From contig JACEUQ010000002.1 of assembly GCA_024998815.1 (NCBI GenBank), positions 194,501 through 258,500 of the forward strand: a DNA stretch of 64,000 bases. Reading direction: 5' to 3'. The translations under genes and the position numbers were made by a program. Origin of the DNA: Opitutus sp. (GTDB lineage Bacteria > Verrucomicrobiota > Verrucomicrobiia > Opitutales > Opitutaceae). Position 1 is the first letter of the stretch. Each line of letters opens with the position of its first letter. Below the pieces are notes generated by a model. It was not told the DNA's origin. It saw only the letters and a program-made list of their open reading frames with translations, and made no database searches. Shown here piece by piece: positions 10,635-20,133 of the stretch.

Positions 10635-11489
10635 CTAGGCCTGAACTGAAGCCGAACCCGCCCGGCGGCGCCTGACTAAAGTCATCCCCAGCATCAGGCC
10701 GCCGGCTAAGAGCGCATAGCTCGAGGGCTCGGGGATAGGGGAGGTGGTGGTGCCGAAACCGAAGTCGTCGATACCGACAGTGGGAGTGGCGGAGAAAATG
10801 GACGCCTTGGTCGTAAAGGTCAGGCCCACGCTGCCAACCTGCTCTCCTTGATAGCCAAAGTAACCGGCGCTGACGCTCGAGTTATTAACAATAGCAAGGT
10901 CGGTCAATGTTTGGGTGCTGAGCGTTTCGCCCGAGAGACCCTTGAAAGTCGCAGTAATTGTAGCGAGCATATGCATGCGGCTTCCTAGACCTGCGAAAGT
11001 GAATGCCACGGTATTAGGTGCGACGAGAGAGCCCGAAGCGGCATCGGTGAAGCTTGTTCCATCCCAATCGCCAAAGGTCATCGTGGCCGTAAAGGTTTTG
11101 GCCGTGGCACTGGTATTGGCGGTGGATTCAAACCGCACGGAGTTGCTGCCCGAGGTGGCGAAATTAGGATTAGCTAAGTTGGATCCCGTAGTCGGCGAAG
11201 TATCGCCAGAGAAAGAAAACTTCACGTCGGGCTTGCCGGCCGAGAAGTCGATGATGTTGGTTCCGTTGCCAAAACCAGTAAACGTCTGCACCGTTCCGAA
11301 TCCATCCGTGTTCTCGATAACTGACTGAGAGGTCACGTTAGTGGGAGTGAGAGTCTCGACGACGCGCGCCAAAGGATCGATCGCATTTGGCCCGGTGACG
11401 AGGGTAGGACCGGTGATGACGGCGGCGAACGAAGACTGGACGATCGCGATTGCTAAAATTCCTATTGGTAAATATTTAGGGCTTTTCAT
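10635..11489 (-). CDS. Secreted PEP-CTERM protein, anchored member of a three-paralogue family
   Basis: Exported protein of 284 residues. It has an N-terminal signal peptide (hydrophobic residues 8-22, ending SSFAA) and a C-terminal PEP-CTERM tripartite tail: I-P-E-P-S near residue 252, a hydrophobic segment, then RRRR. Such tails are cut by an exosortase; one is encoded at 60184-61296. The middle is homologous to the proteins at 20134-20913 and 23561-24361: all share NAIDP near the start, AFTxxGLGxR in the middle and SATPxxGxDDxGF at the end of the domain. The other two lack the tail. The gene is alone on its strand, followed by the beta-helix gene upstream. Function unknown; probably a surface or matrix protein. 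Confidence 0.85.
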   Translation of the reverse strand: MKSPKYLPIGILAIAIVQSSFAAVITGPTLVTGPNAIDPLARVVETLTPTNVTSQSVIENTDGFGTVQTFTGFGNGTNIIDFSAGKPDVKFSFSGDTSPTTGSNLANPNFATSGSNSVRFESTANTSATAKTFTATMTFGDWDGTSFTDAASGSLVAPNTVAFTFAGLGSRMHMLATITATFKGLSGETLSTQTLTDLAIVNNSSVSAGYFGYQGEQVGSVGLTFTTKASIFSATPTVGIDDFGFGTTTSPIPEPSSYALLAGGLMLGMTLVRRRRAGSASVQA

Positions 11490-11595
11490 TGTTTTTTAAG
11501 GCTATGGTTAAACGTTGGGCGCTAGTATTAGTACTAGCGCATTCATTCGTTGATTAATAAATTTTGGGCGCAAGGGAGCAAAAATGTTAACCGTC

Positions 11596-14130
11596 TCATT
11601 CGGCGCGGGTCCCGTAATCGTATCGGATAAAGATTGTTGCGGAATTTCGGGTGCCGTTGGTTTCGTCAAAGATCGAGTGGCCTTGCGGGTCCAATGATTC
11701 GATCGAGTTCGCCCGCAGCAGGGCTCCATTGGCCGGCGAGCTGAGGACGATCCCCTGCCGCGCTCTTTTAAAGTGGCAATGTTCGACCACGCCCAGAATG
11801 ACGCCGCCTTTGTCGTGGGGCACATAGTTTTTCACCGGCTCCTGCCAGTTCTCAAAGCGGGTGTGGAGATAGGCCACCGTATCCACATCTTCGCCTTGGT
11901 TGTGGCGGCAGATCTCGCCGATGGAATAGGCAACCCGCTCGCCCGGCTCTGGCCAGCGCTGGAAGGCGCGGTAGTGGTTAACCCAGCACGCAGGCGTGAG
12001 GCTGGTGTCGCCGCTATAACCGTGGATATGGGCAAAGGTGTTGCGCGTCGTGAGGTTCCAAGCCGTGGGATTGCGGTATCCGTGATTCCAGATCACACCG
12101 CCGGAGAGGTTCCGGTATTCGTTGTCAGCCACGATGTTTTCGATGCTGTTGAACCAGAAAATCGTGCCGTGGCTCTTGTGTTCGGCATCCACACCGCCGG
12201 TATCGACGTGGTTGCCGACGACGTGGTTCTGGTGATAGCAGGCCTGCAAGACGATCCGGCTGCCGGCGTCGGGAGCGATCAGCCAGGGGCGATCGAGGAG
12301 CAGGCGGGCCTCCGTTTCGCTGCGCTCGATGCCGGTCACGATGCGGAACTGGCCGAGCCCGCGCCCGTCGCACACCAACACCATCCAGTGGTCGTTTTGC
12401 CCCACATCCTCGGGCACCTTGCTGCCGAGAGGTGTCGTCACGGCGATGAAGAGCGTGTTGCCATCGAAGTTCTTCGAGGTGACATCACCCCGCAGGCTCG
12501 GGTCGGCGAGATCGAGCGTGACCGAGCCTGTGTCCGCTTCGTTGACCCGGAAAATGCCGCCGTCCGAATAGCGGAAATGGAACATAAGTTGCTCGCCCAT
12601 GTTCTTGTCGAGGCCGGGACCGAGCGAGGCATGATGCCCGACGTCCGTGCCGCGGTTGCCGGAGACAAAAATATGGCGGTTGGCGCTGTTAACCGAGAGA
12701 AACATACGGTTAAGCGTGCGCCCATGGGTGCGATCGGCACCGCGCATCGTGTTGTTTTCGACGATCACCCGCCGGCCCGCCATGGTGACAACTCCGATGC
12801 AGCGGAAGCCGCTGTAGAAAATCGCCACCTTCTCACCCTTACAATAAAGACCGGGAAAATAGCCGGTAAAGCGGCAGCCGCTGATCCGCACATCGTCAGT
12901 GAAAACAGGCGTTCCGCTCGCATCGCGCCGGCCGATCTTAATGCCGATGCCGAGGTGATTAAACTCGCACTCCTCGACGGCGATAAACGAGGAACCCGCT
13001 GCCTCAAGGTGCAGGGCCGCGCTCTCGACGGAATGCGGCACGCGCTCTGCCATCGGGACTTTGGGCATCGCATCCGGCGTGATAAACCGGCAGCGGGCCA
13101 CTACCACGCCTGGTGCAGCCACGGTGACACAGCGCTGGCAGGCACCGTTCACACCATTAATAAAATTGATCCCCTCCAGCCGGGAGCCTGCGGACTCGAC
13201 AGACAGTAATTCCGGCAAGGGTTCAGCATCAGCGGGGCCGGTGAGGACCGTGTGGCTGCCATCAATGACGTGCCGGTCTTCCTCGCGCGTCCAACGATGC
13301 GTGCCCGCCCCGGCACCGAGCAGTTGGACGGGAGATCCCGCGGAAATCCGCAGTGGTCGGCTGATGCGATAGGTGCCCGCTGCCAGGCGCACCGTGCAGC
13401 CCTTCCGTGCGGCCGCATCCAGGCAGGCCTGCAGTGCGTCCGTGCAATCCGTTCCGCCATCGGCCAACGCGCCCCAATTAGCTGGGTTCAGGGTCTCCGC
13501 AGATGCTGTTTGCGCCGGCATTTCGATACGGATGGAAACCGGTGCGCTCCAGCCCCAGTCTGCGCCCGTGCCGTTGTGGCATTGCACCTCGTAGTTACCA
13601 GGCGGGATATCCTCCGGCAACCGGGCCGAGAGTTGCCAGTCGCTGGCGGCGACCACCTCCAACCAGCCCTTAAAACTCGCCCCGACAATCCAGACCCGCG
13701 AAGGTGATTGGGTGAGCGACAGGTTTCGCCCGAAGATGCGAACAAGGGAATTCTCCACACGCCACCACCAAACCGTCGCGGCATTGATCCGGAACGGCTC
13801 GCCCACCAGACCGCCACGCATCGGCCAGATCAGCAGAGCACCGCGTTCTAGCGCTGGCGGAAGCACCGCCAGCAACCGGTCTTCAGCCGCATGAGCGGGT
13901 TCAACTGCGTGAAAGCTCACCCCATCCCAAATATGGAGCCGCGCCCCGGCCAACCCAAGGCCCGTGGCCGCGAGCGTCTCGTCGGCAAAAGTCGTGTCCG
14001 AGACCATCGCCAAGACAGGCGATTCCCCGGAGCAGTCTTTGGGCGTCGACGACGGACGAGGTAAGGATTCCGCTAACACGTCGCAGGAACCACGTGGCGG
14101 CAAAGGGATACCGGATGAAAATGAAGTCAT
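11596..14130 (-). CDS. Right-handed beta-helix protein, pectate-lyase-superfamily type, 844 aa
   Basis: Large carbohydrate-active-type protein. Residues 1-210 form beta-sandwich material including an IPT/TIG-like stretch. From about residue 218 the segment NPANWGALADGGTDCTDAL followed by LAAGTYRIS is the start of a Pectate_lyase_3-type beta-helix. Asparagine-rich coil turns continue to about residue 800. No signal peptide is visible from ATG 14130, so the location is uncertain; the start could be misplaced or export could be non-classical. Substrate cannot be read from the sequence. It ends about 100 bases from the PEP-CTERM gene and starts about 70 bases from the AraC gene on the same strand, so regulator, beta-helix protein and PEP-CTERM protein may be co-transcribed. 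Confidence 0.7.
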   Translation of the reverse strand: MTSFSSGIPLPPRGSCDVLAESLPRPSSTPKDCSGESPVLAMVSDTTFADETLAATGLGLAGARLHIWDGVSFHAVEPAHAAEDRLLAVLPPALERGALLIWPMRGGLVGEPFRINAATVWWWRVENSLVRIFGRNLSLTQSPSRVWIVGASFKGWLEVVAASDWQLSARLPEDIPPGNYEVQCHNGTGADWGWSAPVSIRIEMPAQTASAETLNPANWGALADGGTDCTDALQACLDAAARKGCTVRLAAGTYRISRPLRISAGSPVQLLGAGAGTHRWTREEDRHVIDGSHTVLTGPADAEPLPELLSVESAGSRLEGINFINGVNGACQRCVTVAAPGVVVARCRFITPDAMPKVPMAERVPHSVESAALHLEAAGSSFIAVEECEFNHLGIGIKIGRRDASGTPVFTDDVRISGCRFTGYFPGLYCKGEKVAIFYSGFRCIGVVTMAGRRVIVENNTMRGADRTHGRTLNRMFLSVNSANRHIFVSGNRGTDVGHHASLGPGLDKNMGEQLMFHFRYSDGGIFRVNEADTGSVTLDLADPSLRGDVTSKNFDGNTLFIAVTTPLGSKVPEDVGQNDHWMVLVCDGRGLGQFRIVTGIERSETEARLLLDRPWLIAPDAGSRIVLQACYHQNHVVGNHVDTGGVDAEHKSHGTIFWFNSIENIVADNEYRNLSGGVIWNHGYRNPTAWNLTTRNTFAHIHGYSGDTSLTPACWVNHYRAFQRWPEPGERVAYSIGEICRHNQGEDVDTVAYLHTRFENWQEPVKNYVPHDKGGVILGVVEHCHFKRARQGIVLSSPANGALLRANSIESLDPQGHSIFDETNGTRNSATIFIRYDYGTRAE

Positions 14131-14197
14131 GATAGTTTTTTACCAATTAACGGCCGCCCGGCGCTATCGCTTTGGCATGTGCTACGTCGCAGGCGGG

Positions 14198-15049
14198 CTA
14201 ATCCTCGCCAAGAGGGACGGTGGCCGACCCTTGCCGACGCCATGCTTTGGGTGTCATGCCGGAGCGGGCGAGGAAGTTCCGATAAAAGTTGGCGAGGTTT
14301 CCAAACCCGCAAGCGAAGCCGATCAAGATGACTTTGTCGTCGGTCGAGCTGAGCAGCGTTTTCGCCCGTTCGATTCGGGCTTGGTTGACGATATCTGTTG
14401 GCGTGCAGTGGTAGAACGCACGGCAACTTCTGGCGAGATGTTCCGGGCTGCGCCCGCTGCGTTTCTGCCAAAAGGCCAGCGACTCGGAAACCGTCTCCCC
14501 GGCATCCAGCAGTTCGCTTCGCCACTGTTCGAGCCAGGGCGGTGGTGAGGGTGCGAGTGACTCATCCTGTGCGCGGAATGAGGCGATAACCTGAAGGACG
14601 GCGTCGATCACATCGGAAGGCGGGCGCTTATCGCGTCCAGCGAGTTGCTCGAAAACCTTCCGAAGGTCCCGGAGATTCTTCGAACTGAGCCGGACATGTC
14701 CCGCCGGAGTTCCACTGCGGAACCAGTTGGCGGGAACCGATAAGCCCATCAACTGATGAAATTGACTCCACCAGTCGGATTCCATGGCGACGTTGAGGAT
14801 CGCAAGTTCCTCCCCGGCCCGACAGGAGAAATGATGGCAATCCTCCGGACGGATGACGGCCAAGTGCCCAACCGATACCTCCACTTTAATGCGGTTGATG
14901 TGATGCGTGCCGGAGCCGGCCACGATCAGAAAGACCTCAAAAAAGTCGTGGGTGTGGCGAAGCGAGACCTGCTGCGAGAGCACGCGTGTGGTCGCGACAT
15001 GCGGCCGGTGGGCCCGAGTTTCCAGGTTTTCAAAGAGAAGCGTTTTCAT
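14198..15049 (-). CDS. AraC-family transcriptional regulator
   Basis: Two-domain regulator of about 283 residues from ATG 15049. I prefer this start because the longer frame to 15202 runs into the divergent gene and adds hydrophobic residues unlike an AraC N-terminus. The N-terminal cupin-like sensor (RHTHDFFEVFLIVAG, about residues 30-45) resembles sugar-binding AraC sensors. The C-terminal two helix-turn-helix region ends with the family signature (IGFACGFGNLANFYRNF, then GMTPKAWRRQ). It is divergent from the PhyH-GRE operon across about 110 bases, so it most likely controls that operon and itself, presumably in response to a sugar or derivative. Confidence 0.85.
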   Translation of the reverse strand: MKTLLFENLETRAHRPHVATTRVLSQQVSLRHTHDFFEVFLIVAGSGTHHINRIKVEVSVGHLAVIRPEDCHHFSCRAGEELAILNVAMESDWWSQFHQLMGLSVPANWFRSGTPAGHVRLSSKNLRDLRKVFEQLAGRDKRPPSDVIDAVLQVIASFRAQDESLAPSPPPWLEQWRSELLDAGETVSESLAFWQKRSGRSPEHLARSCRAFYHCTPTDIVNQARIERAKTLLSSTDDKVILIGFACGFGNLANFYRNFLARSGMTPKAWRRQGSATVPLGED

Positions 15050-15161
15050 CACTACAGTATAGCTTTTTGTCAATGGCTTGGAAGAACCGTTTGGGAAATT
15101 CGCGTAAGCTATTTGTGTGATGGCCATACCGGCTGTCCCAACAACACCAATCATTCCAACA

Positions 15162-15977
15162 ATGAATCCCAGACTGACTCCGCAAAAGGTGGCTAAATAC
15201 AAAACCGATGGCTACCTCGTAATCAACGAACCGGTTCTCAAGCCGGACAGATTCGAAGCTCTCAAGGCGTGCTTCGAGAAAATCCTCAGCAATCTGCCCT
15301 CCAACGAGCGCCCGGAATCCATGGACGTTCCCCACTTCATGCACCCGGAGCTGCTCAAGTGGGCGCTGGATGATGATATACTGGCGCTGGTTGAACCGAT
15401 CATCGGTCCAGACATTGCTCTCTTCTCCACCCACTTCATCTGCAAGCCGAAGGGCAACGGCAAGCGCGTCCCCTGGCACGAGGACTCGGCTTACTGGAAA
15501 GGCCTGGTCGAGCCGATGGAGGTGGTGACCGTCTGGCTGGCGATCGATCCCTCCACCAAGGTCAACGGCTGCATGAAGGTCATTCCCCGCACCCATGTCG
15601 AGGGGCGCAAGGGCTTCTCCGATTATGATGCGGTGGACACCGCCACCAGCGTGTTCGGCACCGAGATCAAGAAGGAGCAGCGCGATGACGCGCGTCAGGT
15701 TTACGTGGAGATTCAGGCCAATGAGTGCTCGCTCCATGATGCGCGCATCATGCACGGCAGCGAGCCGAACACCTCGCAGATCCGCCGCTGCGGCTGGACT
15801 CTGCGTTTCGCCAGCACCGCTTGTAAGTTCAACGAGGAAAAGTTCGCCGGCGCCCATCAGGTTTATCTGGCCAAAGGCCGCGACCTGGGCGGCAACCGCT
15901 ACGCCGATCCGACCCGCGCTTATCCCGAGGTGATGGCCGCGCGCGGCGCCACGACCCGCTACAAGAACGCCCACTAA
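15162..15977 (+). CDS. Phytanoyl-CoA dioxygenase (PhyH)-family Fe(II)/2-oxoglutarate oxygenase
   Basis: Non-haem iron dioxygenase of 271 residues from ATG 15162, chosen because the family begins LTPQKVAKYKTDGYLVI; an earlier start at 15120 is possible and no clear ribosome site decides between them. Iron ligands are H106 and D108 in WHEDSAYW and H198 in MHGSEPN; a downstream arginine in the GWTLRF region would bind 2-oxoglutarate. The product presumably hydroxylates a small molecule or sugar derivative. It is the first gene of an operon with a sugar-isomerase-like protein and an oxygen-sensitive glycyl radical enzyme. Substrate unknown. Confidence 0.8.
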   Translation: MNPRLTPQKVAKYKTDGYLVINEPVLKPDRFEALKACFEKILSNLPSNERPESMDVPHFMHPELLKWALDDDILALVEPIIGPDIALFSTHFICKPKGNGKRVPWHEDSAYWKGLVEPMEVVTVWLAIDPSTKVNGCMKVIPRTHVEGRKGFSDYDAVDTATSVFGTEIKKEQRDDARQVYVEIQANECSLHDARIMHGSEPNTSQIRRCGWTLRFASTACKFNEEKFAGAHQVYLAKGRDLGGNRYADPTRAYPEVMAARGATTRYKNAH

Positions 15978-16036
15978 TCATCACCCGCAGGCGCGTATCC
16001 TGGACGGATACGCGCCCCGCAGCCGATTTAAAAGCC

Positions 16037-16846
16037 ATGCAAACGCTCTTCGCCAAAGCCTGCTGGGAAGTTTACAGCCGCCCTCTCAACTGGTTTGTCG
16101 GGGAGGTGGCCGCCGCCAAGTGGCAGGCCACGGAAATCTACTTGGCCAACCGCCCGGAATCGACTGCGGAAATCCGCCGTCTTCATCGCAACGCCAACCT
16201 CAGTCTCATCGCCCAAATTTCCACTGCGGGGGCAACTCCGGAACAACACCTTTCCTCTCTTTATGAGCGCTATCACCACGCCCTCGAATCCGAACCCCTT
16301 TTCATCAATTGCCACACCGGTCGCGACACTTTTTCCTTCGAAGACAATCTCAAGTTGTTCGAGGCAGGGGTCGAACTGTCGTTGCGGGAAGGCGTGCCCC
16401 TGCTCCATGAAACGCACCGCGGCCGCGCCCTCTTCACCGCGCCCCATTGCCTCGCCTATCTCAAAGCCGTCCCCGGGCTGCGCTTGACGGCGGATTTCTC
16501 CCACCTGCTTTGCGTCCACGAGAGCAACCTCTCCGACCAACCGGAAGCGGTGGATGCCATCATCGCCGCCTCCGATCACATCCACGCCCGGGTCGGCTTT
16601 TGCGAGGGTCCTCAGCTCTCTGATCCGCGCAATCCCGCCTACCGGGACTGGGTGGACTTGAGCGTCGGCTTCTGGACCCGCATCCGCGAGCGCATGGCCG
16701 CCGAGGGCCGCGAGTTCATGACAGTGACCCCGGAGTTCGGGCCAGCCCTCTACGCGCCTCTCGAGGGTCTCTCTGACCAACCCTCAGCCGACCCGTGGCA
16801 AAGCAACCACTGGATGCGGGAGGAGTTGAACCGCCGATGGTCTTAA
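16037..16846 (+). CDS. Xylose-isomerase-like TIM-barrel protein (sugar phosphate isomerase/epimerase family)
   Basis: About 269 residues with the pattern of an AP-endonuclease-2 or sugar epimerase TIM barrel. Candidate metal ligands are E124 region (LLHETHRGR), D and H in TADFSHLL (about residues 155-160), H in DHIHARVGF (about 180) and E near TPEFGP (about 235). It begins 59 bases after the dioxygenase and ends 42 bases before the GRE, so it sits inside the operon and probably acts on the same substrate or its product. Sugar or polyol isomerisation is likely by family; the exact reaction is not readable. Confidence 0.75.
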   Translation: MQTLFAKACWEVYSRPLNWFVGEVAAAKWQATEIYLANRPESTAEIRRLHRNANLSLIAQISTAGATPEQHLSSLYERYHHALESEPLFINCHTGRDTFSFEDNLKLFEAGVELSLREGVPLLHETHRGRALFTAPHCLAYLKAVPGLRLTADFSHLLCVHESNLSDQPEAVDAIIAASDHIHARVGFCEGPQLSDPRNPAYRDWVDLSVGFWTRIRERMAAEGREFMTVTPEFGPALYAPLEGLSDQPSADPWQSNHWMREELNRRWS

Positions 16847-16888
16847 ACCGTAGCCGACCCCGCAACCAAACTAACCCGCAAAATCGCC

Positions 16889-19126
16889 ATGGCAACCAAA
16901 CGCCCAATCGAAACGCTCGGAATGGACTACGTCCGGCGCTACACCGCCGCCTATCGCGAAGGCTCCGACGCATTTCACCGTGAAATCCTTTGCGAGGATG
17001 TGCAATTCCCCGCCGTGCTGGTCCCGCCTCGGCCATCGGATTTGCTGGCCGGCAAGCGGATCTATCCGGAGGTCGGCTACTCGGTCCAATACGGCGGGCT
17101 GGGCTACTACGCCAACTTCGCGGCGTGGGACGCATCTATCAAAATGTCCGCGCCTTCGGCCGGGGAGCTTGCGGAGTGGCAACGCCTGCGCGCGTTTTGG
17201 GAAGTGGAAAACACGATGGCTAAGTGTGACCGGGAGTTTCCCGCTGAAATCCGTCAGCGTCTTCCCGATCTCTACGATCGGGCGGAGAGTCTCGCCATGC
17301 CTGCACTGCCGCTCTTCCGCATGGCGGGCCTGCAATTGGATTACGGGAAGCTGGTGAAACACGGCGTTGCGGGGCTGGAGGAGTTAATCTGGTCGATGCA
17401 GACCAATCCGCCCGGCGGTCAGGCCGCCGGGTTTTACGATGCTGCGTTGGCCTCGCTCGGTCGGCTGCGGCGCTGCATTGGGCACTATCACCGCGAAGCG
17501 GAAAGACTGGAAGCCGCCGATCCGGTCGGCCCGGCGTCGGCGCTGCGCAAGGCGCTGGTCGGTCTTCTCGAGCACGCGCCGGAGACCTTCCACGAGGCGC
17601 TGCAGCTGATTCTGCTGACCTCCACTCTCACCGGCACGATCAACTTCGGCCGTCTGGATGTGGTGCTCGGGCCCTATCTCTGCCGCGATCTCCACTCGGG
17701 CGCGACAACCTGGGCCGAGGCGCTCAAGGTGATGCAGAATTTCTACACCATCCTCGAGGAGGAGATCCTGCATTACGACGCCCGGATCATCGTGGGCGGC
17801 ATGGGGCGGGAGAATGAGGCGGCTCCCGATCGGTTTGCCCTGCTCGCGATGGAGACCACCGAGAGCCTGAGCCTGCCACTGCCACAGCTCACCCTGCGGT
17901 TTTATTCCGGCCAGAACCCGGCGTTGCTGGAGAAAGCCTACGACGTGATCGGCAAGGGCAAGACCTTCCCGATGCTCTACAACGACGAGGTGAACGTGCC
18001 TGCCGTCGAAAAGGCCTTCGCTGTCGATCGCGAAACCGCCCGCGAGTATCTGCCGTTCGGTTGCGGCGAGTATATGATCCATCACCGGAGCTGCGGCACG
18101 CCCAACGCCATCATCAACCTGCAGCGCTGTCTCGAATCGGCCATCAACCATGGGCGCTGCCTGAGCACCGGGCGGAGCATCGGTCCCGACTATGGGGATC
18201 TGACCTGCTACCCGGATTTCGAGTCGCTCTGGAGCGCCTACACCCGCACGGTGGAGTTCTTTCTCGATCCGCTCGCCAAGGCCCAGGACTCGGTTTACCG
18301 GACCACCGGGCGCGAGTGCCCCTATTCTCTGATCAGCCTGCTTTACGACGATTGCCTCGGTCGCGGCCGTTCGATCTTCGACGGGGGCATCCGCTTCCTC
18401 GGAGGCACCAATGAAACCTACGGGAACAACAACGCGGCCGACAGTCTCACCGCCATCGAGAAGCTGGTCTATCAGGAGCGCGCCTGCACGGCCGCGGATC
18501 TTCTCTCGGCGCTGCGGGACAATTGGGAGGGGCATGAACTGCTCCAGCGGCGATTCAAGGAGGCGCCCAAGTTCGGCAACGACGACACGGCTGCCGACGC
18601 GATGGTCTGCCGCGTGCACGATCACGTCTGCCTGGGCACCTCCGCCGCCGCGCGGGGCACCGGCCTCCACCATTTCCTGGTCGTGGTCATCAACAACGAT
18701 CACAACACCCGCTGGGGCAAGTTCACCTCCGCCTCGGCCGACGGCCGTAAAAACGGCGACCCGCTCGCGCCCGGCAACGCCGCCGGCCCCGGCTGCGATC
18801 GCAACGGGCTGAGCGCGCTGTTGAATTCGCAGGCCAAGCCCGACCCGTCCATCCACGCGGGCACCGTGCAGAACGTCAAACTCACCCCCGCGCTGCCCCG
18901 GCAGCACCGGCCGCTCTATCACGCGCTCTTCAACACCTACTTCAAACAGGGGGGCACCCAGACGATGGTCACGGTCACGAGCCGCGAGGACCTGCTCGCC
19001 GCGATCGAGCATCCCGAAAAATACGCCAACCTGCTCGTGCGCGTCGGCGGGTTTTCCGTCCGGTTCATCGACCTCGACGCCGCCACGCAGCGGGAAATCC
19101 TCTCCCGCACCGAGCACGGAACATGA
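16889..19126 (+). CDS. Glycyl radical enzyme, CxE type (dehydratase/lyase-like), substrate unknown
   Basis: Pyruvate-formate-lyase-superfamily enzyme of 745 residues. The thiyl-radical cysteine is C392 in FGCGEY with E394 two residues later. This Cys-x-Glu arrangement is typical of GRE dehydratases and C-N or C-O lyases, not of pyruvate formate-lyase, which has Cys-Cys. The glycyl radical site is R718-V-G-G-F, with G721 the likely radical glycine, about 24 residues from the C-terminus as usual. The activase gene follows with an ATGA overlap. Cytoplasmic and oxygen-sensitive by family. The operon suggests a sugar-derived substrate such as a diol or polyol. It does not match a named subfamily that I can confirm, so I give no symbol. 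Confidence 0.85.
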   Translation: MATKRPIETLGMDYVRRYTAAYREGSDAFHREILCEDVQFPAVLVPPRPSDLLAGKRIYPEVGYSVQYGGLGYYANFAAWDASIKMSAPSAGELAEWQRLRAFWEVENTMAKCDREFPAEIRQRLPDLYDRAESLAMPALPLFRMAGLQLDYGKLVKHGVAGLEELIWSMQTNPPGGQAAGFYDAALASLGRLRRCIGHYHREAERLEAADPVGPASALRKALVGLLEHAPETFHEALQLILLTSTLTGTINFGRLDVVLGPYLCRDLHSGATTWAEALKVMQNFYTILEEEILHYDARIIVGGMGRENEAAPDRFALLAMETTESLSLPLPQLTLRFYSGQNPALLEKAYDVIGKGKTFPMLYNDEVNVPAVEKAFAVDRETAREYLPFGCGEYMIHHRSCGTPNAIINLQRCLESAINHGRCLSTGRSIGPDYGDLTCYPDFESLWSAYTRTVEFFLDPLAKAQDSVYRTTGRECPYSLISLLYDDCLGRGRSIFDGGIRFLGGTNETYGNNNAADSLTAIEKLVYQERACTAADLLSALRDNWEGHELLQRRFKEAPKFGNDDTAADAMVCRVHDHVCLGTSAAARGTGLHHFLVVVINNDHNTRWGKFTSASADGRKNGDPLAPGNAAGPGCDRNGLSALLNSQAKPDPSIHAGTVQNVKLTPALPRQHRPLYHALFNTYFKQGGTQTMVTVTSREDLLAAIEHPEKYANLLVRVGGFSVRFIDLDAATQREILSRTEHGT

Positions 19127-20028
19127 CCGGAACCATCACCGACATCCACCGGACATCGGTAGTGGACGGGCCGGGTCTCAGGACCACGGTCTTCCTCAAA
19201 GGCTGCCCGTTGCACTGCCTCTGGTGCCACAATCCCGAGACCCAGAGCCGCCGGATTCAGCTCGGCTTCGATCCCTCCAAGTGCCTCGGCTGCGGCAGTT
19301 GCGTCGCTGCCTGCCCGCCCTCCGCACTTTCGCTCCACGACGGCAAAGCTCACCTTGGCCGTGCCCTCTGCACCGACTGCGGCCAATGCGCGGACGTGTG
19401 CCCCTCCGGCGCCTTGTTTCTCTACGGTAAGGAAATGACCGACGACGCGGTGCTGGCGGAAGTCGTGAAGGATCGCGCCTACTACGATGCCAGTGGGGGC
19501 GGAGTCACCATCTCAGGCGGGGAACCGATGGCGCAGCCGGAATTCACACTCTCCCTGCTGCGGAAATGCCGGGAGGCGGGCATCCAGACCACCCTGGACA
19601 CCACTGGTTTTTTCCCGCGCCAGCTTTGGGAGCGGACTCTGGCCGTCACCGACCTCTATCTCTTCGATTACAAGGCCACCGATGCGGAGCTTCACCTGGC
19701 GCTCACCGGCGTCCCGCTGGCCCCCATTCTCGAGACGCTGGACTTTCTCGTTTCCCGCGGCGCGCAGATCCTTGTGCGTTGCCCGATGATTCCCGGCCTC
19801 AACGATGGGGAGGACCACCTCGCCGCCATCGCGGCGATGGAACGCCGTTATCCGTCGCTGGCTGGAATCGAGATTCTCCCGTGGCACACGATGGGGAACT
19901 CCAAATACGCCAAACTCGGCAAATCACTCGGCCCGGGGCTTCCCGCGGAGAACGTCTCCGAGGAGACTAAAAACCGCTACCGCAATTTCTTCGCCGGGCG
20001 GGGCTGCGGCAAAGTGCGAATCTGCTGA
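19123..20028 (+). CDS. Glycyl radical enzyme activating enzyme (radical SAM)
   Basis: Activase of 301 residues that installs the glycyl radical on the GRE encoded just upstream; the genes overlap by four bases. The radical-SAM cluster is C28-x3-C32-x2-C35. Two further 4Fe-4S motifs follow: C54, C57, C60, C64 and C83, C86, C89, C93. This ferredoxin insert is usual for activases of non-PFL GREs. The SAM-binding GGE is in VTISGGEPM (about residue 130). It uses S-adenosylmethionine and an external electron donor in the cytoplasm. A decayed partial copy lies at 22832-23438. Confidence 0.92.
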   Translation: MTGTITDIHRTSVVDGPGLRTTVFLKGCPLHCLWCHNPETQSRRIQLGFDPSKCLGCGSCVAACPPSALSLHDGKAHLGRALCTDCGQCADVCPSGALFLYGKEMTDDAVLAEVVKDRAYYDASGGGVTISGGEPMAQPEFTLSLLRKCREAGIQTTLDTTGFFPRQLWERTLAVTDLYLFDYKATDAELHLALTGVPLAPILETLDFLVSRGAQILVRCPMIPGLNDGEDHLAAIAAMERRYPSLAGIEILPWHTMGNSKYAKLGKSLGPGLPAENVSEETKNRYRNFFAGRGCGKVRIC

Positions 20029-20133
20029 TCTCTGCGACGATTCACACGGTGTCCCTATTTCAAAGAAGTTCGCAGTTGCCATACTGTCGCCTCATCGTCG
20101 AACCTTTCGGCAAAACCTGAAAAAACCTCTGCC

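Noticed and set aside
11773-13209. 478-codon frame on the plus strand across the beta-helix gene
   Set aside because: Antisense to a gene with a recognisable fold; composition (Ala, Asp, Val, His) is that of a codon-phase shadow.
15030-15974. 314-codon frame antisense to the PhyH gene
   Set aside because: The plus strand has the iron-binding HxD...H motif; the antisense frame also overlaps the AraC start region.
17384-19117. 577-codon open frame antisense to the glycyl radical enzyme
   Set aside because: It lies wholly within a clearly homologous gene on the other strand; such long antisense frames are expected in GC-rich DNA, and its translation is low-complexity without a recognisable domain.
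16889-19126. Pyruvate formate-lyase
   Set aside because: The catalytic site is Cys-Gly-Glu and not Cys-Cys, and the activase has the two-cluster ferredoxin insert that PFL activase lacks.
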